DNA of 34,386 nucleotides from Streptomyces olivaceus. GTDB taxonomy: Bacteria; Actinomycetota; Actinomycetes; Streptomycetales; Streptomycetaceae. Below the pieces are notes generated by a model. That model ran no database searches. It saw nothing but the letters and a program-made list of their open reading frames with translations, and had not been told where the DNA came from. Within the stretch, counting starts at the first letter, position 1. Each line of letters begins with the position of its first letter. Of this stretch, positions 1 to 8,009 are shown piece by piece. Where the stretch lies: NCBI RefSeq assembly GCF_000721235.1, contig NZ_JOFH01000053.1:1-34386 (forward strand). The letters are read 5' to 3'. The translations under genes were made by a program, and so were the position numbers.

Positions 1-24
1 GACTGGTTCCCGGAAGCCGCCCCC

Positions 25-91
25 GCCCGGTTCAGCGCCCCGCCCGGTTCAGCGCCCCGCCCGGTTCAGCGCCCCGCCCGGTTCAGCGCCC
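25..91. repeat. 17-bp tandem repeat, four copies
   Basis: Four head-to-tail copies of a 17-bp unit (GCCCGGTTCAGCGCCCC) start at 25, 42, 59 and 76; the last copy lacks its final base. The array ends seven bases before the stop codon of the small membrane protein gene at 99-380, so it lies in that gene's 3' flank. The copies are identical, which points to recent slippage. No function can be assigned. Confidence 0.9.
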
Positions 92-98
92 GCGGTCC

Positions 99-380
99 TC
101 AGGCGCGTTCGCGCCGCCTGTTGCCGCGTACCGCCGTGTAGGCCGCGTCGCCGAGACCGACGACGATGATCGCGGCCACCAGCTGGAAGAGGTGCCGCCA
201 CCAGTCGATGCCGGACGTCGCGTCGACGCCTGCCGCGCGTGCGATCGCGTTGCCGATGATCGCGCCGATCATGCCGCAGATGGTGGTCAGCCACAGCGGC
301 ATGTGCTGCTTGCCTGGAATGATCGCCTTGGCGATCAGGCCGAGCACGAGTCCCACGATGATCGCCCACAACCAGCCCAT
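99..380 (-). CDS. GlsB/YeaQ/YmgE family small membrane protein
   Basis: This 93-residue protein belongs to the transglycosylase-associated / GlsB-YeaQ-YmgE family of small integral membrane proteins linked to envelope stress. Three hydrophobic segments are visible: residues 3-20, about 29-48 with the Gly-rich GMIGAIIGNAIA motif typical of the family, and about 64-82. A short Arg-rich tail (RGNRRRERA) follows. The ATG at 380 is preceded by a GAGGAGG Shine-Dalgarno sequence at good spacing, which supports the start. The gene stands alone. Its molecular function is unknown; the stress role is known only for family members in other bacteria. Confidence 0.85.
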   Translation of the reverse strand: MGWLWAIIVGLVLGLIAKAIIPGKQHMPLWLTTICGMIGAIIGNAIARAAGVDATSGIDWWRHLFQLVAAIIVVGLGDAAYTAVRGNRRRERA

Positions 381-642
381 GACTGCCTCCTCGTACGGCT
401 CCAGCGAGCATTGCCGCCAGTCTTCGGCCGTACCGCGTTCGGCGCATGTCGGGCTCGGCCGAACGGGGGACGGCGCCTACGCGGTGCGGCCCGCACCGGG
501 CGGGCGGAACGGGGGTGCCCCCGGTCTCGTGGACGGCCGGGGTGCGGCGTAACGTGGTGAGTTGTCCGGGACCGGAGTCCCCGAGCGGCCGCGGACGTGA
601 GCGCGGCGGGGACGGTCCGATGCGGACGGATGGTGGAACCGG

Positions 643-1047
643 ATGCGGAAGCAGAGTGCCGGCGGCGGCGTCGAGGTGTTCCGGATCACCGGAGCCCGGA
701 CGGGCCTCCAGGAGGACGTGCGCGGGCGGCAGCGCCGGTACATCATCTCGATGTCGATCCGCACGGTGTCCGTGATCCTCGCCGTCTGCCTGTGGAACGT
801 GGAACGGCACGTCGCGGTCGTGGCACTGGTCCTCGGGGCGGCGCTGCCGTACATCGCGGTCGTGATCGCCAACGCCGGGCGTGAGAACGCGCCATCGTTG
901 CCGTCGACGTTCGTGACGGCCCCCACGCCCGAGATGCTCCTGCCCCCGCGCGCGGCGGGTGGCTCGGCGGAGGCGGAACCCGTAGCGGAGAGTGCCGTGC
1001 CGGATCCGTCGCCGGGTGCGGCGGGCGAGGCGCGCGGCCGGTCCTGA
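643..1047 (+). CDS. DUF3099 family membrane protein
   Basis: This 134-residue protein resembles the actinobacterial DUF3099 family. A basic N-terminal part contains RRYIISMSIRTV, the family hallmark. Two transmembrane segments follow at about residues 37-51 and 56-76, then a Pro/Ala/Glu-rich, probably disordered cytoplasmic tail. The ATG at 643 gives the usual family length; no strong Shine-Dalgarno is visible, so a slightly different start is possible. The 262 bases between this gene and the divergent gene at 99-380 show nothing else recognisable. No function is known for the family. Confidence 0.75.
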   Translation: MRKQSAGGGVEVFRITGARTGLQEDVRGRQRRYIISMSIRTVSVILAVCLWNVERHVAVVALVLGAALPYIAVVIANAGRENAPSLPSTFVTAPTPEMLLPPRAAGGSAEAEPVAESAVPDPSPGAAGEARGRS

Positions 1048-1257
1048 CCGCCGCAACCGCCTTCCGGCGGGCGTCGATTCCGCGCCAGGCCGAAGAAATG
1101 CTCAGATGAATCATGCCGTTCCGGTGCCGGGTCGTGGTCGACCCGTGACATACTTCGTACGCGCTCCGCATCCCCCGTCGGAGCGACAGACCGACGCCGG
1201 GCAGCTCCCCCCGTGGCTGCTCGGCGTCGCCTTGTGTGTGGACTTGTGAGACAAGCT

Positions 1258-1518
1258 GTGAGTGACGAGACCGCCCCGGAAACCGCCCCCGTCTGTTCCG
1301 CGAAGGGCTGCCGCGCGGCTGCCGTGTGGGTGCTGGCCTGGAACAACCCCAAGATCCACACGCCGGAGCGGCGCAAGACGTGGATCGCGTGCGAGGAGCA
1401 CCGGGAGCATCTGTCCGAATTCCTCGGGGTGCGCGGCTTCCTGAAGGACGTGGTCCCGCTGGCGGACTGGGAGTCCCCGGACAACGCCCCGGGACAACGC
1501 CCCGGGGACAACACCTAG
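1258..1518 (+). CDS. Small Cys/His protein, probable zinc ribbon
   Basis: The 86-residue product has Cys13 and Cys18 (CSAKGC) plus Cys45 and His48 (CEEH), an arrangement able to bind one zinc ion. The central part is rich in Trp and Arg. Related Streptomyces proteins are often carried in databases under the doubtful name acetone carboxylase; nothing here supports that activity. The GTG at 1258 is chosen because the conserved-looking part begins just after it; an in-frame GTG at 1213 is an alternative. The 3' end contains short direct repeats around ACAACGCCCCGGG. It converges on moaA with a gap of 13 bases. Function unknown. Confidence 0.7.
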   Translation: MSDETAPETAPVCSAKGCRAAAVWVLAWNNPKIHTPERRKTWIACEEHREHLSEFLGVRGFLKDVVPLADWESPDNAPGQRPGDNT

Positions 1519-1531
1519 CGGTCGGCCACGG

Positions 1532-2521
1532 CTAGCCGCCGATCGCCGACATCGGGCGGTCGGGCTGCACGAACGTCGGGTCGTCGAGGCCCGCGCCCGC
1601 CTTCTTGCCCCACATGGCCAGCCGCCACAGGCGCGCGATCTCCTCGTCGGGGGCGTCGGAGCGCAGGGCTGCCCGCAGGTCGGTCTCCTCGCGGGCGAAC
1701 AGGCAGGTGCGGACCTGTCCGTCGGCGGTGAGCCGGGTGCGGTCGCAGGCGGCGCAGAACGGCCGGGTGACGGAGGCGATGACGCCGACACGGTGCGGGC
1801 CGCCGTCCACGAGCCAGCGCTCGGCGGGCGCGGAGCCGCGCTCCTCGGAGCCCTCGGCGCTCAGCTCGAAGCGGGTGCGCAGGGAGGCCAGGATGTCACC
1901 CGCGGTGACCATGCCCTCGCGCTTCCAGCCGTGCTGGGCGTCCAGGGGCATCTGCTCGATGAAGCGCAGCTCGTAGTCGTGCTCCACGGCCCAGGCGAGC
2001 AGGTCGGGCGCCTCGTCGTCGTTGAGACCCGGCATCAGGACGCTGTTGACCTTGACCGGGGTGAGACCGGCCTCGCGGGCGGCTTCCAGCCCCTCCAGGA
2101 CGTCCTTGTGGCGGTCCCGGCGGGTGAGGGTCTTGAAGACGTCCGGGCGCAGGGTGTCCAGCGAGACGTTGACCCGGTCCAGGCCGGCCGCCTTCAGGGC
2201 CGTCGCCGTGCGCCTGAGGCCGATGCCGTTGGTGGTGAGGGACATCTGCGGCCGGGGCGCGAGGGCGGCGACGCGCTCGACGATGCCGACCAGGCCGGGG
2301 CGGAGCAGTGGCTCCCCGCCGGTGAAGCGGACCTCCTCGATGCCGAGGTGGGTGACCGCTATGTCGATGAGGCGGACGATCTCGTCGTCCGTGAGCAGGT
2401 CGGGCTTGGCCAGCCACTGCAGGCCCTCTTCGGGCATGCAGTAGGTGCAGCGCAGATTGCAGCGGTCGGTGAGCGAGACCCTCAGGTCGGTGGCCACTCG
2501 GCCGTAGGTGTCGATGAGCAC
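1532..2521 (-). CDS. moaA: GTP 3',8-cyclase MoaA
   Basis: MoaA is a radical SAM enzyme that converts GTP to 3',8-cyclo-GTP, the first step of molybdenum cofactor synthesis, acting with MoaC. The 329-residue length is typical. The N-terminal [4Fe-4S] cluster motif is visible as Cys21-x3-Cys25-x2-Cys28 in CNLRCTYC. The second cluster is carried by CAACDRTRL and the later Cys in RTCLFA near the C-terminus. The protein ends in the catalytically important Gly-Gly (SAIGG). The GTG at 2521 is preferred over an upstream ATG at 2623 because GGGAGGG lies just before it and the family begins at this point. It is likely transcribed alone, because a strong hairpin separates it from the upstream symporter gene. 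Confidence 0.96.
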   Translation of the reverse strand: MLIDTYGRVATDLRVSLTDRCNLRCTYCMPEEGLQWLAKPDLLTDDEIVRLIDIAVTHLGIEEVRFTGGEPLLRPGLVGIVERVAALAPRPQMSLTTNGIGLRRTATALKAAGLDRVNVSLDTLRPDVFKTLTRRDRHKDVLEGLEAAREAGLTPVKVNSVLMPGLNDDEAPDLLAWAVEHDYELRFIEQMPLDAQHGWKREGMVTAGDILASLRTRFELSAEGSEERGSAPAERWLVDGGPHRVGVIASVTRPFCAACDRTRLTADGQVRTCLFAREETDLRAALRSDAPDEEIARLWRLAMWGKKAGAGLDDPTFVQPDRPMSAIGG

Positions 2522-2655
2522 GTGGGCCCCCTCCCTCGACGCGGATCGGCGGAGCGTGTGTCCCCTCCGGCCGTCTCCTCCTGAATCTCCTTCACCTCCG
2601 AGCCTACGTGACCGCACCGACATCGGCCGTGGGCCGATCCCTACGACGTACGGCG

Positions 2656-2687
2656 CGGCCCCGTCGTAGGGATCTACGACGGGGCCG
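2656..2687 (-). terminator. Strong hairpin between symporter gene and moaA
   Basis: A perfect 14-bp stem (CGGCCCCGTCGTAG at 2656-2669 and its complement at 2674-2687) encloses a four-base loop. It lies about 90 bases downstream of the symporter stop and about 135 bases upstream of the moaA start, so it should end transcripts from the symporter. No U-tract follows, as is common in Streptomyces. A third segment at 2637-2647 is complementary to the middle of this hairpin. Confidence 0.7.
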
Positions 2688-2719
2688 GGCGGGGTGAGCC
2701 CAAGCGGGACCGCCGGACC

Positions 2720-2788
2720 CCGGAGAGCCGGATCGGTGGGCTCCGGAGAGCGGGGTCAGTGGGCCCCGGGGAGCCGGATCAGTGGGCT
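2720..2788. repeat. 23-bp tandem repeat overlapping a gene end
   Basis: Three imperfect 23-bp units occupy 2720-2742, 2743-2765 and 2766-2788. The last unit contains the stop codon and final codons of the symporter gene, so the other two look like duplications of the gene end, placed just after the present stop. Confidence 0.75.
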
Positions 2789-4413
2789 CCGGTGCCGGTC
2801 AGGGACCGGACCTCCAGCTCCGCGTACTTCGCCTTGTCCGGCTCCTCCTTCGACAGGACCGTGCCGAGCCAGCCCATGAGGAAGCCGAACGGGATGGAGA
2901 TGATGCCCGGGTTCTTCAGCGGGAACCAGGCGAAGTCGACGTCGGGGAACATCGCCGTCGGGTCGCCGGAGACCACGGGCGAGAACAGCACCAGGCCGAC
3001 GGCGACGATCAGACCGCCGTAGATCGACCAGAGGGCGCCCTGGGTGGTGAACCGCTTCCAGAACAGGCTGTAGAGGATCGTCGGCAGGTTGGCGGAGGCG
3101 GCGACCGCGAAGGCGAGCGCGACCAGGCCGGCCACGTTCAGGTCGCGGGCGAGGGCGCCGAGCGCGATGGAGACGATGCCGATGAAGACGGTCGCCCAGC
3201 GGGCCGCCTTCATCTCCTCCTTCTCGGTGGCCTGCCCCTTGCGGATGACGTTGGCGTAGATGTCGTGCGCGAAGGACGAGGACGAGGCGAGGGTGAGGCC
3301 CGCGACCACGGCGAGGATGGTCGCGAAGGCCACCGCCGAGATCGTGGCCAGCAGGATCGCGCCCCAGGCCGAGTCGACGCCGCCCACGTGCAGGGCGAGC
3401 AGGGGCGCGGCCGTGTTGCCCGACGGGTTGGACGCGACGATCTCGTCCTTCCCGATGAGCGCGGCGGCGCCGAAGCCGAGGGCGATGGTCATCAGGTAGA
3501 AGGCGCCGATGATGCCGATCGCCCAGTTCACGGACTTACGGGCGGCCTTGGCGTTGGGCACCGTGTAGAAGCGGATCAGGATGTGCGGCAGCCCGGCGGT
3601 GCCGAGCACCAGGGCGATGCCCAGGGAGATGAAGTCCAGCTTCGTGGTGCCGCTCGCCCCGTACTGGAGGCCCGGCTCAAGGAAGGCGGCGCCCGCACCG
3701 CTGTTGTCCGCGGCCTTGCCGAGCAGGTCGGAGATGTTGAAGTCGAACTTCAGCAGCACCAGGAAGGTGATCAGGATGGTGCCGCCGATCAGCAGCACGG
3801 CCTTGACCATCTGGACCCAGGTGGTGCCCTTCATGCCGCCGATGGTGACGTAGACGATCATCAGGACGCCGACGAGGGCGACGATGAGGATCTTGCCCGC
3901 GTCGGAGGTGATGCCGAGCAGCAGCGAGACGAGCACGCCCGCGCCCGCCATCTGGGCCAGCAGGTAGAAGATCGAGACCACGATGGTGGAGGTGCCGGCG
4001 GCGGTGCGCACGGGGCGCTGGCGCATCCGGTACGCGAGGACGTCGCCCATCGTGTAGCGGCCGGAGTTCCTGAGCGGCTCGGCCACCAGGAGCAGGGCGA
4101 CCAGCCAGGCGACCAGGAAGCCGATGGAGTACAGGAAGCCGTCGTAGCCGAAGAGCGCGATGGCGCCGGCGATGCCGAGGAAGGAAGCGGCGGACATGTA
4201 GTCGCCGGAGACGGCGAGGCCGTTCTGGAAGGCGCTGAACGACCGGCCGCCCGCGTAGAAGTCGGCGGCGTCCTTGGTCTGGCGGCCCGCCCACACGGTG
4301 ATGACCAGCGTCGCGACGACGAAGACCGAGAAGAGCGTGATGATCAGCGGCCGGTGCTCGCTCGCCTCGTTGGCGGCCAGCTCGGCGGCGAAGACGGTCT
4401 GTGCGGGGCTCAT
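2779..4413 (-). CDS. actP: Sodium:solute symporter, ActP-like (acetate)
   Basis: This 544-residue integral membrane protein is of the sodium:solute symporter (SSS) family and is closest in architecture to the acetate permease ActP/MctC. About 13 hydrophobic segments are visible. The early segment DAADFYAGGRSFSAFQNGLA followed by SGDYMSAASFLG is characteristic of ActP-like carriers. The start codon overlaps the stop of the DUF485 gene as ATGA, the same arrangement as yjcH-actP in enterobacteria, so the two are translationally coupled. Uptake of acetate or another short monocarboxylate by sodium or proton symport is inferred from the family; the exact substrate cannot be read from sequence. The 3' end is part of a short tandem repeat. 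Confidence 0.9.
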   Translation of the reverse strand: MSPAQTVFAAELAANEASEHRPLIITLFSVFVVATLVITVWAGRQTKDAADFYAGGRSFSAFQNGLAVSGDYMSAASFLGIAGAIALFGYDGFLYSIGFLVAWLVALLLVAEPLRNSGRYTMGDVLAYRMRQRPVRTAAGTSTIVVSIFYLLAQMAGAGVLVSLLLGITSDAGKILIVALVGVLMIVYVTIGGMKGTTWVQMVKAVLLIGGTILITFLVLLKFDFNISDLLGKAADNSGAGAAFLEPGLQYGASGTTKLDFISLGIALVLGTAGLPHILIRFYTVPNAKAARKSVNWAIGIIGAFYLMTIALGFGAAALIGKDEIVASNPSGNTAAPLLALHVGGVDSAWGAILLATISAVAFATILAVVAGLTLASSSSFAHDIYANVIRKGQATEKEEMKAARWATVFIGIVSIALGALARDLNVAGLVALAFAVAASANLPTILYSLFWKRFTTQGALWSIYGGLIVAVGLVLFSPVVSGDPTAMFPDVDFAWFPLKNPGIISIPFGFLMGWLGTVLSKEEPDKAKYAELEVRSLTGTGAH

Positions 4414-4766
4414 GCGCCGCCCTCCATCCGGGTCTTGATGGCCTCGGCCTTGGGGTCGAGCTTCGCGGCGGCGTGCCGCGAGTACCACCAGGCGATGAGG
4501 AACGTGGTGACGAACTGGGCGATGCCGAAGACGAAGGCGACGTTGATGTTGCCGAACAGCTTGGTGCCCATGAAGCCGCCGGCGTAGTTCGACAGCAGCA
4601 CGTACAGCAGGTACCAGGCGACGAAGGCGATCGTCAGCGGGAACGCGAAGGAGCGGAAGGAGCGGCGCAGTTCGGCGAACTCAGCGCTCTGCTGCACTTC
4701 GGAGAACTCCTCGGCGGAGGGAAGTGGGCGTTCCTCTTTCGAGGGGGGCGGTGCGTCGGTGGCCAC
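4410..4766 (-). CDS. DUF485 membrane protein, partner of symporter
   Basis: This 118-residue DUF485 (YjcH-like) protein has a charged N-terminus, then two transmembrane helices at about residues 40-60 and 75-98. Between them lies the family-type stretch with LLSNYAGGFMGTKLFG. A basic cytoplasmic end follows. The GTG at 4766 is chosen over the ATG at 4790 because GAGGAG stands five bases before it. It is the first gene of a two-gene operon and overlaps the symporter start by four bases. DUF485 proteins regularly accompany ActP-type carriers and may be accessory subunits; that role is inferred, not shown. Confidence 0.88.
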   Translation of the reverse strand: MATDAPPPSKEERPLPSAEEFSEVQQSAEFAELRRSFRSFAFPLTIAFVAWYLLYVLLSNYAGGFMGTKLFGNINVAFVFGIAQFVTTFLIAWWYSRHAAAKLDPKAEAIKTRMEGGA

Positions 4767-5234
4767 GGAGTCTCCTCGTACGACGGACATGACGGCTTGG
4801 ACCTCGGTGTTTTGACGGAGAGCTGATCGTGCTCGGGCTCCCTGCCCAACGACACGGCGCCCCGCGGGGACCGGTTCAACGTCCGTGGCACTTTCCGAAG
4901 TCGCCCTCGGTGGGTCATTGCTGGCCAGCGACTTCTGGGGATAGCTTCACTCTGCACCACTACGTCATGTACCTGTCCGGGTCGTATCCGTGTCCCGGAC
5001 GGGTGCCGTTCACCGGATGATGTGGAGACCCCATGGATCATCTGCGTTCCCGAGCCGTCCGCGCTCCCGCCGCGGGCTCGCCCCCGCGGTGCCGGTCGCA
5101 CCGGGGCTGAGCATGGCGCACATCGAACCGGGCGACGCCCCGCAGGCGTCTCTGCCGCCCCGCCACGCGCCGGCCGCACGAGTTTGCCGAGTTTTCCCCA
5201 CGGACTGGTTCCCAACGGACTGGAGACATCCCGC
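4767..5234. other. Divergent intergenic region, 468 bp
   Basis: This stretch separates the leftward symporter operon from the rightward protease gene and should hold both promoters. A possible rightward promoter is TTGCTG at 4918-4923 and TAGCTT at 4942-4947 with an 18-base spacer, which would give a protease leader of about 280 nt. Reading frames that cross the region have poor codon use and no recognisable product. No tRNA, riboswitch or operator was identified. Confidence 0.4.
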
Positions 5235-6773
5235 ATGACCGCACCCCACCCGCGTCACCGCCGCGCCCTCGCGATCCCGGCCGGCCTGGCCGTGGCCGCG
5301 TCGCTGGCGTTCCTGCCGGGCACCCCGGCCACCGCGGCGCCCGCGGCGGAGGCCGCCCCCGCCGCGGCGACGGACGGGACCTCGCTCAGCTACGTCGTCA
5401 ACGTCGCCCCCGGGCACCGCCCTTCCGCGACGGTACGGCGGGCGATAGCCAAGGCGGGCGGCACGATCGTCACGTCGTACGACCGGATCGGCGTGATCGT
5501 CGTCCACTCCGCCAATCCCGACTTCGCCAAGACCGTGCGCACGACGCGCGGCGTGCAGTCGGCCGGCGCCACCCGCACCGCGCCGCTGCCCTCGGCCGCG
5601 ACGACGGACACGGACGCGCCGAAGGTGCTCAGCGGCGAGGACCTGGCCGCCGCGAAGGCCGCCGGGCAGTCCGCCGAGGGCAAGGACCCGCTGGAGCCGC
5701 TGCAGTGGGACCTGCCCGCCATCAAGGCGGACAAGGCGCACGAGAAGTCGCTGGGCAGCAAGAAGGTGACCGTCGCCGTCATCGACACCGGCGTCGACGA
5801 CACCCACCCGGACCTCGCCCCGAACTTCGACCGCGACGCGTCCGTCAACTGTGTCGCGGGCAAGCCGGACACCACCGACGGCGCCTGGCGGCCGAGCGCG
5901 GCGGAGAGCCCGCACGGCACCCACGTGGCCGGGGAGATCGCCGCCGCCAAGAACGGCGTCGGCATGACCGGCGTGGCGCCCGGGGTGAAGGTCGCCGGCA
6001 TCAAGGTGTCCAACCCCGACGGCTTCTTCTACACCGAGGCCGTGGTCTGCGGCTTCGTGTGGGCGGCCGAGCACGGCGTCGACGTGACGAACAACAGCTA
6101 CTACACGGACCCGTGGTACTTCAACTGCAAGAACGACCCGGACCAGAAGGCGCTCGTCGAGGCCGTCTCGCGGGCCTCCCGGTACGCGGAGAAGAAGGGC
6201 GCGGTCAACGTCGCCGCGGCCGGCAACGAGAACTACGACCTCACCTCGGACGAGATCACCGACCCGTCCTCCCCCAACGACACCACCCCCGGTGACCGCG
6301 TCGTCGACCCGTCCGAGTGCCTGGACATCCCGACGCAGCTGCCGGGCGTCGTGACGGTCGCGGCGACCGGCGCCAAGGGCCTCAAGTCGTCCTTCTCCAA
6401 CTACGGCCGGGGCATCGTCGACATCGCCGCGCCCGGCGGCGACTCGACGGCCTACCAGACGCCGGACGCCCCCGCCACCAGCGGCCTGATCCTGGGCACC
6501 CTGCCCGGCGGCGAGTGGGGCTACATGGCCGGTACGTCGATGGCCTCGCCGCACGTCGCGGGCGTCGCCGCCCTCATCAAGTCGACGCACCCGCACGCCT
6601 CCCCGGCACTGGTCAAGGCCCTGCTGTACGCCCAGGCCGACGCCACCGCCTGCACCGACCCCTACGACATCGACGGCGACGGCAAGGTCGACGCGGTGTG
6701 CGAGGGCCCGAAGAACCGCAACGGCTTCTACGGCTGGGGCATGGCGGACGCCCTGGACGCGGTGCGCCGCTGA
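5235..6773 (+). CDS. Secreted subtilisin-like serine protease (S8)
   Basis: A 512-residue secreted S8 peptidase. Residues 1-36 form a signal peptide with basic HPRHRR, a hydrophobic core and an Ala-rich cleavage region (ATAAPA). An I9-like propeptide region follows at about 50-120. The catalytic triad is visible: Asp184 in VAVIDTGVDD, His227 in PHGTHVAGE and Ser435 in AGTSMASPHVAG; the oxyanion Asn lies in AAAGNE. The ATG at 5235 is preceded by GGAGA and begins a proper signal peptide, so in-frame starts further upstream were rejected. It is monocistronic, with a terminator-like hairpin downstream. It probably degrades extracellular protein during growth or development; the target is unknown. 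Confidence 0.93.
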   Translation: MTAPHPRHRRALAIPAGLAVAASLAFLPGTPATAAPAAEAAPAAATDGTSLSYVVNVAPGHRPSATVRRAIAKAGGTIVTSYDRIGVIVVHSANPDFAKTVRTTRGVQSAGATRTAPLPSAATTDTDAPKVLSGEDLAAAKAAGQSAEGKDPLEPLQWDLPAIKADKAHEKSLGSKKVTVAVIDTGVDDTHPDLAPNFDRDASVNCVAGKPDTTDGAWRPSAAESPHGTHVAGEIAAAKNGVGMTGVAPGVKVAGIKVSNPDGFFYTEAVVCGFVWAAEHGVDVTNNSYYTDPWYFNCKNDPDQKALVEAVSRASRYAEKKGAVNVAAAGNENYDLTSDEITDPSSPNDTTPGDRVVDPSECLDIPTQLPGVVTVAATGAKGLKSSFSNYGRGIVDIAAPGGDSTAYQTPDAPATSGLILGTLPGGEWGYMAGTSMASPHVAGVAALIKSTHPHASPALVKALLYAQADATACTDPYDIDGDGKVDAVCEGPKNRNGFYGWGMADALDAVRR

Positions 6774-6807
6774 CACCGGTCACGCGCTGAGCACCGCGCG
6801 CGTGTGT

Positions 6808-6839
6808 GGGGCGGGTCGGGCGGCTGCCCGGCCCGCCCC
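6808..6839 (+). terminator. Terminator hairpin after protease gene
   Basis: A 14-bp GC-rich stem (6808-6821 with 6826-6839) encloses a four-base GGCT loop. All positions pair if one U-G wobble is allowed. It stands 35 bases after the protease stop codon. Confidence 0.7.
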
Positions 6840-6879
6840 GGAACTTGCCCGTTTCGGGGGAGTTGGTGAAGATCCTGGG

Positions 6880-7887
6880 GTGACGCCGATACAACCCCCG
6901 CCCCGGACCGCCGGCACCGGACGCCGCTCGCCGTCCTCCGGCACCGGCCGGACCGCGGCCGTACTCGTGCTGGTGGTGCTGGCCGCGCTGATACCGCTGC
7001 TCGGTCCCTCCCCCGCCCTGCACGGCACCGGGGAGGCCGAGGCCCCCGGCACCGGCGGCATCGCCCTGCTGCGCACCGTGCTCTTCGCCGCGCTGAGCGT
7101 CCCGCTCGGCGAGCTGTTCGTGAACCGGCTCGCCCGGTCGCTGCCCGGCGCTCCCCCGGAACGGCCCCGCGCCTGGGCGCCGTACGCGGCCGCCGCCGGG
7201 TTCTTCGCCGCGCTGGGGCTGGCCTCGGTGGTGGCGACCGGCAACCTCGTGCCGGGCGGCGTGGCCGACATCGACGTCGGCGGACTGTACGCGTCCCGGG
7301 ACGGCAAGCTCGCGCTGCTGGAGGTCAACGGGTTCCTCGCCGCCTGGCTGTGCGCCGGCTCACGCCGTCCGGGGCTCCAGGTCTGGCCGCTGGCCGCGGT
7401 CGTCGTCGCGGAGGCGCTGCGCGCGCACCCCGCGACCGAGTACAGCCCGCTGCTCGGCTCCGGACTCACCCTGGTCCATCTGGCGTGCGCCTCGCTGTGG
7501 GCGGGCGGTCTGCTGTACGCGCTGCGGATCCTGCGGCGGTGGCGGGGCGCCGGGGCGGGTCCGGCGCTGCTGGGTCTCTACGCGCGCGTGGCGGCCGTTC
7601 TGCTGGCCGCCCTCACGGCGACCGGGGTGGGCAGTTCGCTGCGCCGGATGCCGCCGGGCACGATCGCCGAGCAGCTGACCGACACGGCGTACGGGCGCGT
7701 CCTGCTCGCCAAGGTGCTGCTGGTGGTCGCCGTCGCCGTCCTCGCCCTGTGGGCCAGGATCCGGCTGGGCCGCGCGAGCGACCCGCTGTCCGCGTGCTCG
7801 CCCGCGCGCGCGGAGGTCGTCGCGCTGGGCGTGGTGGTCGCGGTCTCGGGGCTCCTGACGGCCCTTCCGGTGCCGATCCGGTGGTGA
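6880..7887 (+). CDS. CopD-family integral membrane protein
   Basis: The 335-residue product has about eight hydrophobic segments. The C-terminal two-thirds resemble the CopD (copper resistance D) domain: TLVHLACASLWAGGLLYALRIL followed by RVAAVLLAALTATGVGSSL and YGRVLLAKVLLVVAVAVLALW, with the His in the first of these as the usual conserved residue. The first 40 residues are Pro/Arg-rich and probably cytoplasmic. The GTG at 6880 is the most likely start; an in-frame start at 6802 would lie inside the upstream terminator. No CopC domain or copper-responsive operator is seen, so copper import is only a family-based suggestion. Confidence 0.75.
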   Translation: MTPIQPPPRTAGTGRRSPSSGTGRTAAVLVLVVLAALIPLLGPSPALHGTGEAEAPGTGGIALLRTVLFAALSVPLGELFVNRLARSLPGAPPERPRAWAPYAAAAGFFAALGLASVVATGNLVPGGVADIDVGGLYASRDGKLALLEVNGFLAAWLCAGSRRPGLQVWPLAAVVVAEALRAHPATEYSPLLGSGLTLVHLACASLWAGGLLYALRILRRWRGAGAGPALLGLYARVAAVLLAALTATGVGSSLRRMPPGTIAEQLTDTAYGRVLLAKVLLVVAVAVLALWARIRLGRASDPLSACSPARAEVVALGVVVAVSGLLTALPVPIRW

Positions 7888-8009
7888 CGGTGGCGACGGT
7901 GGTGACGGTTCGGAAGGTGCACGGCAAGGTGCCACCGGGGTGCGGGACTTGACGCTGCGGGAGACCTCGGGGACGGAAGTGTCGGTCCCGGCCCGTATCC
8001 TCATTGACC

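Noticed and set aside
2782..4587. Long plus-strand open frame of about 600 codons opposite the symporter gene
   Set aside because: It is a GC-rich antisense shadow; the composition (Gly/Asp/Arg/Gln-rich, no domain) is an artefact and the minus-strand protein is clearly a real SSS carrier.
5022..5234. In-frame N-terminal extension of the subtilisin-like protease
   Set aside because: The extension is Arg/Pro-rich and would bury the signal peptide; the ATG at 5235 with GGAGA gives a normal secretory start.
7949..7977. TTGACG as -35 of the exonuclease gene promoter
   Set aside because: No acceptable -10 lies 16-19 bases downstream; the TATCCT near the start codon is too far away.
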